DNA of 64,000 nucleotides from positions 25,550,519-25,614,518 of the forward strand of contig CM069608.1 in NCBI GenBank assembly GCA_035771175.1. Reading direction: 5' to 3'. The notes beneath the pieces were generated by a model. That model was not told where the DNA came from, did not search any database, and saw only the letters and a program-made list of their open reading frames with translations. Shown in pieces: positions 21,421 through 33,000 of the stretch (its first letter is position 1; each line of letters begins with the position of its first letter). The position numbers were made by a program, and so were the translations under genes. Source of the DNA: Paratinospora sagittata (lineage: Eukaryota; Streptophyta; Magnoliopsida; Ranunculales; Menispermaceae).

Positions 21421-21686
21421 AGCATTGGCAGCATTCTTACTGCTCAAGATAAAATGAACAATAAAAATCATCAAATTCAAGTTCTAAATCAGGAATTGAA
21501 GCAAACATTAGCATTGGCAGCATTCTTACTGCTCAAGATAAAATGAACAATAAAAATCATCAAATTCAAGTTCTAAATCAGGAATTGAAGCAAACATAGC
21601 ATTGGCAGCATTCTTACTGCTCAAGATAAAATGAACAATAAAAATCATCAAATTCAAGTTCTAAATCAGGAATTGAAGCAAACATT
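21421..21686. repeat. Three near-identical tandem copies of an 88-bp unit
   Basis: Copies begin AGCATTGGCAGCATTCTTAC at 21,421, 21,510 and 21,598. Spacings are 89 and 88 bp, and the copies differ only by a one-base insertion at the first junction. They lie in the presumed first leader intron of the transporter gene. Such identity implies recent expansion or ongoing homogenisation, so length polymorphism is likely. Confidence 0.9.
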
Positions 21687-22099
21687 CTTTCCTCCAATTG
21701 ACATAGTCACAGATTCCAAATTCTATGCTCATTTTATCACTTATTCAGCTCTTCAAAGGCAAATAAAAAATAAAAAGTAAAAGAGATTAAACAAACCTAG
21801 AGATTAAAAAATAAATAAAAATTCCAAAACAAATCCATGAGAAAAAAAGAAAAAACAACGAACTGAGATTGCAAGAAACCGCTAGCAATTACTTTCTTGG
21901 ATTTCGACCGAAGCACAGACCAATCTCCATTGCGCAAATAGCATAGTGAGAACAACAAATCCACGCAACTTTCTCAACAGTAACAACAGCAACAACAAAA
22001 AATAAAACAGAACTAAACCATTCAAAAAACCTAACAAGCTTCCAAAATCAAACCAAAATCACTCTCATCAGAACAGAACCTAAACGCAATCATCAACCA

Positions 22100-22600
22100 A
22101 AACGAAAACTCAAAAACCACATCAAAAACTAATCATCGTAATCGCACAGATAGCAAACTTAGAACTACGAACCGCAAACCTCAAGAAAATCAAGTTACAG
22201 AAAACCACAACGAAACGTCTCTCAGCAAGCATTCGAAAGCGGCATTCGTGTGAAATAAGCTTCTGAAGAAGAAATGTATCTGAAACGACTAGTGCTGACG
22301 AGCTTGAACTCGAGCTCAAAGACTTCTCTAGCGTCACAGTTGGACCAGCACATAAGAAAGCGGATTCTCATTCTCCCTATTTTTTTATTATTATTTTTAT
22401 TCTTTATTCTGTTTGTTTAATGATTTCTTTTTGCCATAAAGGTTTAAGTGAAACTTTAAAGAACGAAGACGTGGCGCGTCACCTTGGACCTAACCACAAC
22501 TCTTTCGGTTTGTATATATGTGTGCAGACGACGGTCAGTATTGATGTTTTTTTTTTTTTGTATTTATATTTGTATATACGGTTAATATAATATTTAAGTA
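22100..22600 (-). promoter_or_regulatory. Probable ABCC promoter and first leader exon
   Basis: The minus-strand sequence becomes GC-richer and CT/GA-rich between about 22,370 and 22,130, as in a transcribed leader. GACGTGGC at 22,468-22,475 (GCCACGTC on the gene strand) contains the ACGTGGC core bound by ABA-related bZIP factors, followed by GCGCGTCAC. This would place an ABRE/G-box-like site about 100 bp upstream of the leader. There is no clear TATA box, and the start site is not defined from sequence. Confidence 0.35.
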
Positions 22601-23480
22601 GGCCTTCTTTTCTTTTAACTTCTATTTTTTTAACCAACTTTCTGACCAGTTTTTCATTTTGCCTTTTTTCAATCTTAATATTTTAATCTTGGCTATCATC
22701 TTTTTATTTTTAAATATAAAAACATAATGCCGTTCTTTTAAGTATAAATAAAAATATTTAGGTTCATAATTTATAAATTTAATTTTAAATAAAGATTTAA
22801 TAAATAATAAAAATCACTTGCCATGCATACTATTTCTGTTATAATTAGTTAATTGCAAAATTAAATACTAGTTTTAGTCCTATTGATAATAATAAAAGTA
22901 ATTTTTTAAAATAATAATATAAATATAGATGTATATGACAAGTTTTTTTTTTTCCAATGCTTTCTATATCTTATTAGTTTTACTTGTTTTTTATTAAAAA
23001 AGTTAGTTCCAATAATTACAAAGAGTAATACAACTTTTTTGTTTTTCAGACTCCTCTTTCGTTAGCTTTTTTACCATTTAATTTTCACCTTTGACCTTTA
23101 TCATTCATAACATTTTAGTTTTATTAGCTCTATTCCCTCCATCTCATTTTTACATAATACAAATATTTTGTCCTCTCATTTTCTTCATTATTCTAAAAAA
23201 ATAAATAATAATTAAAGTATTATTAACAATAAAGTTTAACCTACCTCATGTTTAATAAAGTATAAATTTTTAAATGATAAATACTAGAGATCATACGTAA
23301 TACACGTGCATGTGAGCTAGTACCAAATGATATATATGTTTAAATGTTTAATGACTTTCGCTTTATTTACAATCTTCTTTTTCTACATTTTAAATTTACT
23401 AAATCTTTAAGAAAATGGATCTTTCAAAAAAAAAAATTCTTCTCTTTTTGGCAACCTAGGGCATACGTCTTGGTTATGTG
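22601..23480. other. AT-rich intergenic sequence, no gene seen
   Basis: Long runs of A and T, with no supported open frame, terminal repeats or RNA gene. Confidence 0.5.
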
Positions 23481-23489
23481 TGGATAAAA

Positions 23490-24015
23490 ATAATAATTTT
23501 ACATCGGATACAAACAAGTTCATCACAAAGAATATAAATTAGGATCTCACCTTCATTAGTATCGAAGTCTTTTGGAGAAGTGTGTCAAAATAGTTAAGTT
23601 GAAGATAATATCAATACTAATAGAGATCTAAGCTCATTCAACAAGTAGTATTAAAGCTAATGGTTTGGTTGGAACACCGTATGCAAGGTAGAGCACACGT
23701 GTGTGTGCTCATGGGTCATATATGGTTCATCGAATTGTTCTTCTTCGAGATAATGGTAACAATTAATCTAGCATGGATTATGCGATGGGTGATCTTGATA
23801 AAGTAAATTAGAGATTTATTGAGTACGTGTAAACCAAAATAAGAGTCTCACCTCAAATATGGACAGGTTCATCACAAAGCATATAAATTGAGATTTAACT
23901 CTTATTAGTATTAAGACTTTTTAAGAAAAAAACTTTTCACACCTAGGCCCAAAGGTGGTTCAGTTGAGAATAATATCGGTACTAATAGAGATTTAGGCTC
24001 ACTCAACAATACAGG
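23490..24015 (+). repeat. Pair of diverged ~150-bp direct repeats
   Basis: Two related segments (about 23,495-23,645 and 23,855-24,010) share CATCACAAAG, TATAAATT, TTAGTAT, 'GATAATATC' and 'ACTAATAGAGAT' in the same order. They end in 'CTCATTCAACAA' and 'CTCACTCAACAA'. An ACATCGGATAC motif precedes the first. Short direct repeats around a small non-coding centre suggest a TRIM-like or solo small LTR relic, but no primer-binding site or site duplication was recognised. Confidence 0.45.
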
Positions 24016-24230
24016 CCAGCTTATGCGCATCAACTAATCTCCAAGGACAAGCTCCAATGAGGAAAAAGAGTGACATCACCGAATAAATGTGTCGGTACCC
24101 CCATATGTAGTCTACAGTATAAGATTTTTTTTCCTCATGCAAGGTAGTGTTTACCCCACTTAATAATGCGACTCAAACTCATGTCCTTGTGAATTATGAA
24201 TACAAAACTCTAACCACTTCGTCATCTTAA

Positions 24231-24572
24231 GGTTGCGTTTGGTATGTAATTTAAAAATAATTTTTAAAAAAGAAAATATGATTTTATTTTTAGTTGATTT
24301 TTAGTTTTTAAAAAAATATTTAGTATCATATTTAAAAAAATGTTTTTTAAATTCAGAAAACAAGAAAAACTTATTTGGTTCTTCTGTTGATTTACATCAA
24401 CAGAAGAATAACTCAAAAAATAACTTTTCTATGTTTTTTAAAAAGAACGCTTTTTCTTAACTTTTTTTTTTAAATGTTTTTTGAATCATAGCTAACTAAA
24501 CAAGTTTTTCATAACATTTTTTTTTTTTATAAATATAGAAAATTAAATTTAAAAATGATACCAACGGCAGCC
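24231..24572. mobile_element. Fold-back MITE, 342 bp
   Basis: The left end GGTTGCGTTTGGTATG matches the reverse complement of the right end (GGCTGCCGTTGGTATC). The centre is a perfect 11-bp inverted repeat, CTTCTGTTGAT (24,381-24,391) and ATCAACAGAAG (24,396-24,406), around TTAC. The two arms are imperfectly complementary over most of their length, so the whole element can fold into one hairpin. No transposase is encoded. The site duplication is not clear, so superfamily is unassigned. Confidence 0.65.
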
Positions 24573-24892
24573 ATGTTCCTCGGTGCATTTTGGCATTTAG
24601 AATGAGGCGTACAAAATCAATATGTCTACAAATTACTCACCATCTATTTCAACCTTAATTTGTACTCTAAATTTTTTTATTTTCTTTCAATACAACTGCA
24701 AAAGGATACCAAATAACGTAATTTCTCGTACGAATCTATTAACTTTCATAGTTATTGAAAGAGTAAGTTGTAAACCTATCAAATTTTAAGTGTCTCCAGA
24801 CGTAAAAAGATGTGTTTGTGCTTGTACCATTAATTGCATACCAACTTTAATCATCAAATTAATTAACTTTAAGGTGTCAAAGCACTTTCTTA

Positions 24893-25122
24893 GGGCTTGT
24901 TTGATTTAGAATTTAAAAACATATTTTTAAAACATAATATTTGAAAACTATTTTTAGAATACCTTTTTTCAGAAAACATGAAAAACATCAAAAAGTTATT
25001 TTCTTCACAAATTTTAAAATTGCATCAAAAAAACATTTTTTTAAAAATTTTAAAAATAACTTAACCAAATATGTTTTCTTTTCCTAAAAAAACAATTTTT
25101 TAAATTTATACCAAGCAGGCCC
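24893..25122. mobile_element. Tourist-like (PIF/Harbinger) MITE, 230 bp
   Basis: Left end GGGCTTGTTTGATTTA, right end (reverse complement) GGGCCTGCTTGGTATA, flanked on both sides by TTA (24,890-24,892 and 25,123-25,125). This combination of GGGC-type ends with a TTA target duplication is characteristic of Tourist MITEs. The interior is A/T-rich and non-coding. Confidence 0.75.
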
Positions 25123-25125
25123 TTA

Positions 25126-27120
25126 TTTATTCTCCAAAATTACTTCTATCCTTATTATTGTTTCATAAAAGTATTTTTCTTGAAAAATATATATGAAAGA
25201 TAATAATTATTGAAAGGTCTATAAGTTGAATTTATTACAAATATACGAATTGGTGGACCCATGAAAATTTATTAGTCGACCACGTGTAAATAGAAGCATA
25301 TATGGTCGTTATCATCTGGCATGTTATTAATTCCACACACGCAACATTAATTAATTTTCAAGAAAAGCAACTCATAGGAGTAATGGTGCATTTATAATTG
25401 TTGACCCACCCACTACACCAGAATCCAACGCTGGCTGCTTCAGATGTGACTTGGGTGGACTTGAGTTAATGTTATTTTTTAATATTGAATAAAAAGAAAA
25501 AGTTAACAATAATTGAAATATAAGGTCGTACCACCGGTGGTGGTTAACGGGACAAGAAAACAAAGCTAATGTTTTGTTGCCTTTTTTTGGCAGCTTGGTC
25601 CATTCCTGATTTATAAAAATCGTTTTAGATAAGTATGAAGATTTCTTACGAAATACCCATGTCCACATCTAATATAGAAAAAGTAACTTCAAAACTAATA
25701 ATTTCTTGGTTATATATTTTTTATTATTTATATTTATGATATTTTAAGTTTTTTTGTTATTATTATTATTTTTATGATATCAAAAAATTTCCAAAACTAC
25801 TACATTTAATGATATTTTATTATACCTGTCCAAATTCTTTTTATGATAATATGTTTGTTTATTCCCACTCCAGAACTAATTCTAATTTTTCAATTCATAA
25901 TTTATTATTTTTAAAATATGTTTTTGGGGGAGAATGCACATATATATATATATATATTCATAGCTCCCTAATTAAGTCAATTTTTATAATTTTGTAGTTT
26001 TTAAAAGATTTTAATATCTTTTTATTTATTTATTTATTTATTATTATTAATTTTTTAACATTTTAAAAGTATTTTTTTTTAGTGAGATTAACCCTTTTAA
26101 TAGGACAAATAAATAAAAACACATTTAGGTTTAAATTCAAAATCTAAACAGTAAACTTAATTATTTTTAATTTCTCGATCAACTAAGCGAACTATGCTAA
26201 TACCTGTTCGTAATCTCTGACTTTCGTCAAATCAGATTTTGAGATTTTAAAGTGGGAAAATGGAATTGTAATCAAATTAATTATTCATTTAATTCAAAAA
26301 GTGGGATCTTGCAAAATAATCACGTGTGTCACGATATGAGGTAGGCCCACAACCTCTTGTTTTCTTTTCTTTTTGGCACTACTCTTGTTTTATTTTTTGA
26401 AGCCTGCTTTTTCGCGTTATTGTGAGATTTAAAACTCTGTAGCTCGAAGCTCATTTTAAAAACCAGTAGATCAGCACGAATTGGCTCAGCATCAGAGTCA
26501 AAAGCAATTGACTTTTAACTTTGCTTTGACTTCCCAAAGCTGCAAATGTTTCAAAGTATAATTATTATTTATTGGGATTTTTTTTTAACAAAAAGTGAAT
26601 TTTGAATTTTTTTTAACTATAAAATGGATTATTAATTTGACGGCCAGTCTGATAAAAAATAAAAATAAAATAGAGAAATGTGAATTAAAGAGCATAAGCT
26701 TCATTTCTTTTCTCTCTCCTTTTTCATTTATATTTTTGTTTTTGAAAAGGAGGATAACGTCACGACTCATGAATTTTAATACAAGATCATGGCTTCAATC
26801 TAATCACTTGAAGAAAGTCCACATGCATTTAAGCCCATTTTAAATGTGTAGTAAGATTTTAGAAAACTTTAGTAAGAAATGAAGTAAATATTTCTTACTC
26901 TCTCCCCAGTCCATTTGTAACCAAGGAGAAATTCCATCTTAAAAAGTGAATATTCATGTAATCTTTGAATTCTCAATAAAATTTGCATTTTTTTTGTAAT
27001 TCTTTCTGATCACTTGTTGTAACTAAGACTGATTTATGTTTAAAAAAAAAGTCAGGCTGATTTAGTCATTTCTAAATGGGTAAAAATATTTAAAGGCCAC
27101 ATGAGATTATTGGTTTAAGA
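25126..27120. other. AT-rich intergenic sequence, no gene seen
   Basis: Contains a (TA)n run near 25,937-25,957, TTAT repeats near 26,025-26,050 and several short chance frames without recognisable motifs. Nothing coding is supported. Confidence 0.5.
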
Positions 27121-27129
27121 TATAAAAAA

Positions 27130-28972
27130 GGAAAATTTATCAAAATAACACTTCAAAAATATCACTTTACAAGAATAACACATTCTTCCTAAAATTATAT
27201 CTCTAATATGTCTAAACTTGTAAAAAGTCCAAAATGTCTTTTGCTTTTCATTTAAACACAAAGCTCCTCCAATTCAGAAACAAGTCGCGATTTCAAACAC
27301 TTCATTGACTTTGACTCCTTTTCTTTTATCTTTTTAGGGCATTAGCGTCTCTTCACTCACTGATGCTAACATTGGTGTTGCTTTTGTTGTTATCATCGCC
27401 TTTCCCTACCTCTTCTTCTTCATCTTCTTCATGTTTGCGTTTGTGTTTCTTATTACAAAATACTCGTAGTTAGCTTTGATGCCATTAAAATACTCATAAA
27501 AAATTCCTGATTACAAGATTATTTTAAATTTTCAAAGTAAAGAAGTACAATTACGATCCTTGTAAATTGAGATTGTATAAAAAAAAATACGTCTGAGTGA
27601 TGAATCAGTCATATCTCTATCACACACTATAGAGTCGTGTCTTCATCATTAGAGATGACTGATATATCAGTGATACCAAAATCGATACATCAGTCGGGTC
27701 TTTACAACTTACAAACGGTTATTAGCTACGTTTAGTTTAATATATAATTTGCACTGTTTAGGTGTTGCGTTTGGGAGAGATTTAGTCTTGAATGTCATGT
27801 AACTTTGACCGAAAACAAGTAAAATGACGAAACAAAGGAACTTCAAACATTAAAGGGATTCATACCTTCGTTTCATTTTAAAGTGGATGCGCTCGGATTA
27901 GCTTTAAATGCTATTAAAATACTCACAAAGAATTTATGGTTACAAGATTATTTTTCGTTTTCAAAGTAAAGAAGTATAATTTTGACCATTGCAAATTGAA
28001 ATTTTATTAAAAAAAAAGTTTGACTTATGAATCGGTCATATTTCTATTGTACACTATAAGGTCATGTCTTTATCATGAAATATTGATATATGAATAGTAT
28101 CAGAACTGATATATCTATAACTCAAAAAGGTCATATTTTTGTAGTCTTTGTAACTGGAAATATGACTGATATATTGATAGTTTACAAATACTCGACTGAT
28201 ATATCGACAATGGCCATAATCACACTTCTTTACTTTTAAAATGGAAAGTAGTCTTGCAACCACAAATTTTTTTGTGAATATTTTGATATTATCCAAAGCT
28301 AATTTGAGCGCATCCTCTCTGAAACAAAAAAAGAAAGTACGAAACCAATACATCAGTCATGTTTTTATTGCAAAATATAAATATGATCGATATATCGGTG
28401 ATATCAAAACCTATACATCAATCATAACTCTATCGCAAGATATGACTGATACATTGGGAGTAACATAACCGATATATCAGTCGAGCATCTGCAACTTGAA
28501 AATGGCTATTGACTGTGTTTAAGGTTTATCTTTTGAAATTTAATTGTTGCGTTTAGGGGGGGTTTAACTTTGGACGTCACAATGTAATTTTAACAAAAAA
28601 CAAAAAAAAATGAAACTAAAGAAACTATAAACATTAAAAGGATTCAAATCTTTGTTTCATTTCGACATAGATACACTCGGATTAGCTTTGGTTGCCATAA
28701 AAATACTTGCAACAAATTTGTAGTTCCATGATCATTTTTCATCCTTAAAGTGGAGAAGTGTGATTATAATCATTGTAGATTGAGATTCGTTAAAAAGAAC
28801 GCTTAGAAATTAGAGCAAGTAGATTGAAGGGGGTTGTGGATTAAAGATGAACCATTTGGAATTAGATAAGGGCATTATAGACTAGGCCAAACATGCTATA
28901 GATATAATTTTGCAGGAAACTTGTTATTTTTGTAAAGTTGTATTTTCAAAGTGTTATTTTGGTAAATTTTCC
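27130..28972. mobile_element. Non-autonomous Mutator-like element, 1,843 bp
   Basis: The left end GGAAAATTTATCAAAATAAC and the reverse complement of the right end (GGAAAATTTACCAAAATAAC) form inverted repeats that continue imperfectly for about 60 bp. Nine-base flanks TATAAAAAA (27,121-27,129) and TATTAAAAA (28,973-28,981) match at 8 of 9, as expected for a MULE duplication. The inside has direct copies of a TTAGCTTT-to-TTTTCAAAGTAAAGAAG block near 27,470, 27,895 and 28,680, plus an inverted copy near 28,241-28,325. It also carries many ACTGATATATCAGT-like palindromes. No transposase is present. Confidence 0.7.
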
Positions 28973-29202
28973 TATTAAAAATCAGGAATGTTCCTGAATT
29001 TGTTTTTAAGGAACGGAGAGAACTTATCTCCTTCTTTTTTTTTCTTTTTTTTTAATAATAATCTAGGGTATTGAGTGGGAGCTCGGTGACATGGCAAAGT
29101 GACGCATTGACTAGCCCTTGAAGGTCTTGAAGTTAACAATCAAGTAAACCTCTAGTGGCCAAATAGAGGCAAGGAGTTTTGATCCCATAACATCCCTTGA
29201 TT

Positions 29203-29683
29203 TGTTGGGAGGGCCATCATAGACCATCTTGCCAACCCTTGCTTGGTTGCCAAGAAAACTTACCGCCCCTACCAAAGGCAAGCAAAGCAGGGTAAATTAA
29301 GAGAAACATTTAGAGACCTTAACATGTCAATAGAGACATGGTTGGCTAAGTGGAGCTTATTATGGCTAATGAAAAAGATTAGTTTGAGGATATGGATCAA
29401 CAGATTGAGGAGCTCATCTCGTGGAATGAAGAGCTTTGTTACGGGTGTTCATCAACTCAACCAACCCGATTAATCAGACCAAATTGAAACTTTTGGTTTG
29501 ATTTGGGTGGGTTTATATATCTAATTGATTTTAGTTGGGATTAATTTGTTGGGCCGAGGGCCATCATAGACCATCTTGCCAACCCTTGCTTGGTTGCCAA
29601 GAAAACTTACTGCCCTTACCAAAGGCAAGCAGAGCAAGGTAAATTAAAAGAAACATTTAAAGACCTTAACATGTCAATAGAGA
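29203..29683 (+). repeat. Two ~135-bp direct repeats flanking a small spacer
   Basis: GGGCCATCATAGACCATC begins at about 29,209 and again at about 29,559, and the similarity continues through 'AACATGTCAATAGAGA' in both. The copies differ at only a few bases. Spacing is 350 bp. The arrangement could be a very short LTR pair or a local duplication; the spacer encodes nothing recognisable. Confidence 0.6.
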
Positions 29684-29689
29684 ATTGCA

Positions 29690-30215
29690 TTTGCTTAATT
29701 CATGATCATTGATTAGTGTTCATTAGGTTTGAATCATGTTTGTATGCGTAAGAAACACAGTCCGAAATCGTGAAATTTTGTCAAAATTTAAAGAAATCAA
29801 GTATTTTGGATATAAATGCGGAAACGCGTATGAAAGAGCTAAATCGCGTTCCAGGTTGTTTATGCCCATTTTGCCATTAGACAAGCAGAAATGCATTCCT
29901 ATTAGCAGGATTGCTTTCCCGCCTTTAGTGGCGAACATGCTTCTTAAGGGCAAAAAATCAAAACTTTTTGAATCATTTGCCCATTCTCAAAATCCTTGAA
30001 CCCTTGCTTCTCCACCTCGTTTCCTCAAATCTTAATCGAATCTTCATCGTTTTCCTTCAAATTTCTTCCATTTTTCATCATTTTCTCACATTTCAAATAA
30101 AAAATTAGTGTTTTCCAACCCTAGAAATCACATTTTCACCATTTCACATCATTTTTCTCCATTTCTAGGGAAAGCTCGTTTCTTAATTAAAAACCACGTT
30201 TCTTAGTATTTTCAT
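29690..30215. other. Unassigned sequence, possibly old LTR material
   Basis: CT-rich stretches with many 'TTTCAT' and 'CCATTT' words. An 87-residue frame (29,736-29,999) has no recognised domain. Composition is reminiscent of Gypsy LTRs, but no terminal sequence or duplication is seen. Confidence 0.25.
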
Positions 30216-30221
30216 CAAATT

Positions 30222-30420
30222 TCATTACAAGAAAAATTACTTTCAACGGTTTTTCAAACAAGTCGTAAAATGGTTTTAACGGCTTAAGTACCCAAGCCGT
30301 CGTTTAAGAAATCGTGGTAAAGGTCCCATTATTAATGACGCAGATTTTAGTTTTAACGACTTATCAAATGAGTCGTAAAATTCGCTTTTGACAACTTGCC
30401 TAACATGCCATAAATATACA
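30222..30420 (+). mobile_element. CACTA-like transposon end
   Basis: CATTACAAGAAAAATTAC closely resembles the CACTACAAGAAA terminus of plant CACTA elements. It is followed by sub-terminal repeats built on CGACTTATCAAATGAGTCG-type and 'AACGGCTT...AAGCCGT' words in alternating orientation (30,248-30,410). No matching opposite end was found, so this is a fragment or a truncated element. Confidence 0.5.
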
Positions 30421-31096
30421 TGTCACTCCAATGATTTAACAATATGCACTGCTTGCTATGGAAAATATGTGATATCTTTATAATAAATTAGGATTTAGGG
30501 TACTATAATTTACTTTAATTAGTACTCTATACTCAATAATGCTTAAATTTTTATAATTTTGCTTAACTCATAAAAAAGACTATATTTCAATGAAAACAAA
30601 TACATCAAAGTGTAAAATTATATAATATAACAGAAATTGTATTCACAATCATAATTGTGTACTTGTTTATTTACATTTATCAATAAATTATAAGAACTAG
30701 ATACTAAAAACATAGTTTTGTAACATTTCTTCCAAAAAGTTCAATGTAGCTCTTCTCCATCCTTTTAATCTTCACACCTACGTCAAAGCGAAAATAAACT
30801 CAATTAGACAAATTAAAGAAACTAATATATTACAAATGAAATGACAATAAAAATTATGAAAATAATATAAAAAAGTGATGAACTGATGCTTGCATATCAA
30901 CACTCAATTATTTTCTCATATAATAAAAATTGATGGAAAGACTGAAACTAGAGTCACGAATCAAAAAGACAATTAAAATGATCTTGAAGGAAATTGATGG
31001 AAGGACTGAAAAGTAACTTGAATAGATTAAAGAAATTACTCAATGAGGTACAAATAGGTAAGAACCAATAACACACATCATGAGACAAAACCAATG
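30421..31096. other. AT-rich sequence, no gene seen
   Basis: No supported coding region, terminal repeats or RNA gene. Possibly interior of the CACTA-like fragment. Confidence 0.4.
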
Positions 31097-32419
31097 TGTC
31101 GCGACCCCTCTCCGGGTGATGTCAAGACCAGCACAGAACCCCAAATAATGCCACACTAGGACAAAACTTGAGGCCTTGCTCACTCTCTACTTAATACACA
31201 AACAAAACTTGTACAATTACAATCATCATGTATACGAAAAAGTATAAAAGAGCCATGAAATCTATCCAACACATAACCACATAGATCAAATCATCTTGTA
31301 CAACCACATGGTTCCAACATATACTATCACCTGTATAAGCAAGTGTCTAATCCCAACTACAAGTCATATACATGTCATATAACAACAAACCATCTATGTG
31401 ATATGCATATATATTTACATTATGGTAATTTTATACATGTCCAAAAGAACAAAAAAAATCAAAATGTAACCCAATTCCCATATGATTACCTACATCCAAG
31501 AAGAAGAAGGTTGCGCACAATGATCTAAACCTTGTCTTTTCCTTTTAGATTTGAACTTGAGAAAATAGGGAAAAAAGGGTAAGCTTCAACTAGCTCAGTG
31601 AAATATTCTTACAATTATAACTATAAATGCATTTATAAAACATGTATGTTATAAAAGAAACAATTAGCAAACCCAAATGCAACATTTGATTTATCATATA
31701 TGGATTCAAACTACATTATGTAAATCATGCATAAGCTTTTCCTCAAAACATGCACATGCCTCAACCGAGGTCACATCTAGATGATTCTGCCTATACTTTT
31801 CCCGATTTGGAGTTATAGGGGATGAGAAGAACAAAACATCTATTACCCACCTTTCTACCCTTACATTCTTTACAAAAGTAAGACCATACCACTGTATACT
31901 AATCCAAGTAACACTGGCAGAACATTTTCCGAAGAACAAGTAAGTAGAAGGATAATTAACGCTCCTAGGTATTCAATCCAAAATACCCAAGGCAACCATG
32001 TGTCCAAAACATTTGTGTACAAATAAACATGGACATACATTATAAATGCATACATCTGAACAATTCAAGTATATAGATAAAATGCCATAAATGGAGAATA
32101 AAAGCGAGGAATACTCACAACCAATCCAAAAGTCACTAACACAAGCTATAAAACTCCCAAAATGGTCAATCCAATCTCAATGTCCTGAAATAATAATAAT
32201 TCACACAACATGATCAATTTCAAGTCTACACATACACAAATGCATAAAGCCAATTTAATTCCCAAACTTCCTTAAACCCATTCTCAATTCATATTCCCAT
32301 CAAATAATCTCTAAACACATCTAAACCACCGAAAATTGGATTATAATCAACAATTATACTTCCAATAGACTAGGGTTTTAATCAAAACCCACATGCATGC
32401 CTAATTTCCAAACTACAAC
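31097..32419 (-). repeat. Partial Gypsy (chromovirus-type) LTR, outermost in the right-hand nest
   Basis: Begins TGTCGCGACCCC, like the TGTCACGACC starts at 46,722 and 59,833. It contains the shared leader phrase 'AGCTCAGTGAA' (near 31,600) found also near 47,140 and 60,256. Read on the minus strand, these are the U5 ends of Del/Tekay-like LTRs. The match stops at 32,419, where another LTR begins, so element G1 inserted into this LTR (flank ACAAC, 32,415-32,419). Confidence 0.6.
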
Positions 32420-32886
32420 TGTCACACCCTGCCACGTATGACGTTTTCAACAACTCAACCATGACACATAGTGAGGTGTGACAATGAGGGCGAAAATCAA
32501 ATACAACAGAACCTAAATATTTATTCCACTAATTATAAAAGTTTAGTACAAAAGGGGCACACACGACCATTAAAAGCAGGGCATGCGTCCCTAACAAAAT
32601 ATATCAAAATAACTGGGCCATCTATCCTAACCCGGTATATAAAAAGGCGAAGCCCTACACGGGCCTGGAACTGTGGTGGCCATCTACCCAACAACACCTG
32701 GATCCATCTTATTCTTCTAAAAATGTTAATCAGCAAGAGTGAGCTAATGCTCCGTGGGTCAAGCAAGTTAACGATCACATATATTCAATAATAAAAGTAA
32801 TACAAATCATCAACATGTTAATCTACAAAAACAAGCAAGACAATGCCATAACTCATCATGAACCAATACCAACTAGTACAACACCA

Positions 32887-33000
32887 TCTGGCAGCTACCA
32901 AGTCCCTTGGGCCGAACGCCTCATAATATATCAATTTCATTCGGATCAATATAATCTGGCAGCTACCAAGCCCCTTGGGCCAAACGCCTCACTATATAAC
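32887..33000 (+). repeat. Two copies of a 68-bp tandem unit in the G1 LTR
   Basis: TCTGGCAGCTACCAAG begins at 32,887 and 32,955; both copies continue through 'CCCTTGGGCC' and 'AACGCCTCA'. No function can be assigned. Confidence 0.7.

Noticed and set aside
23490..24015. A Cassandra-type TRIM with an embedded 5S rRNA promoter
   Set aside because: No 5S-like A/C box sequence is visible in or between the direct repeats.
25372..25668. A 98-residue minus-strand frame in the intergenic region
   Set aside because: No domain, no splice or promoter context, low-complexity surroundings; most likely random.
28054..28353. A 99-residue frame inside the MULE-like element as a gene
   Set aside because: It is a chance frame across internal repeats and palindromes, with no transposase or host domain recognisable.
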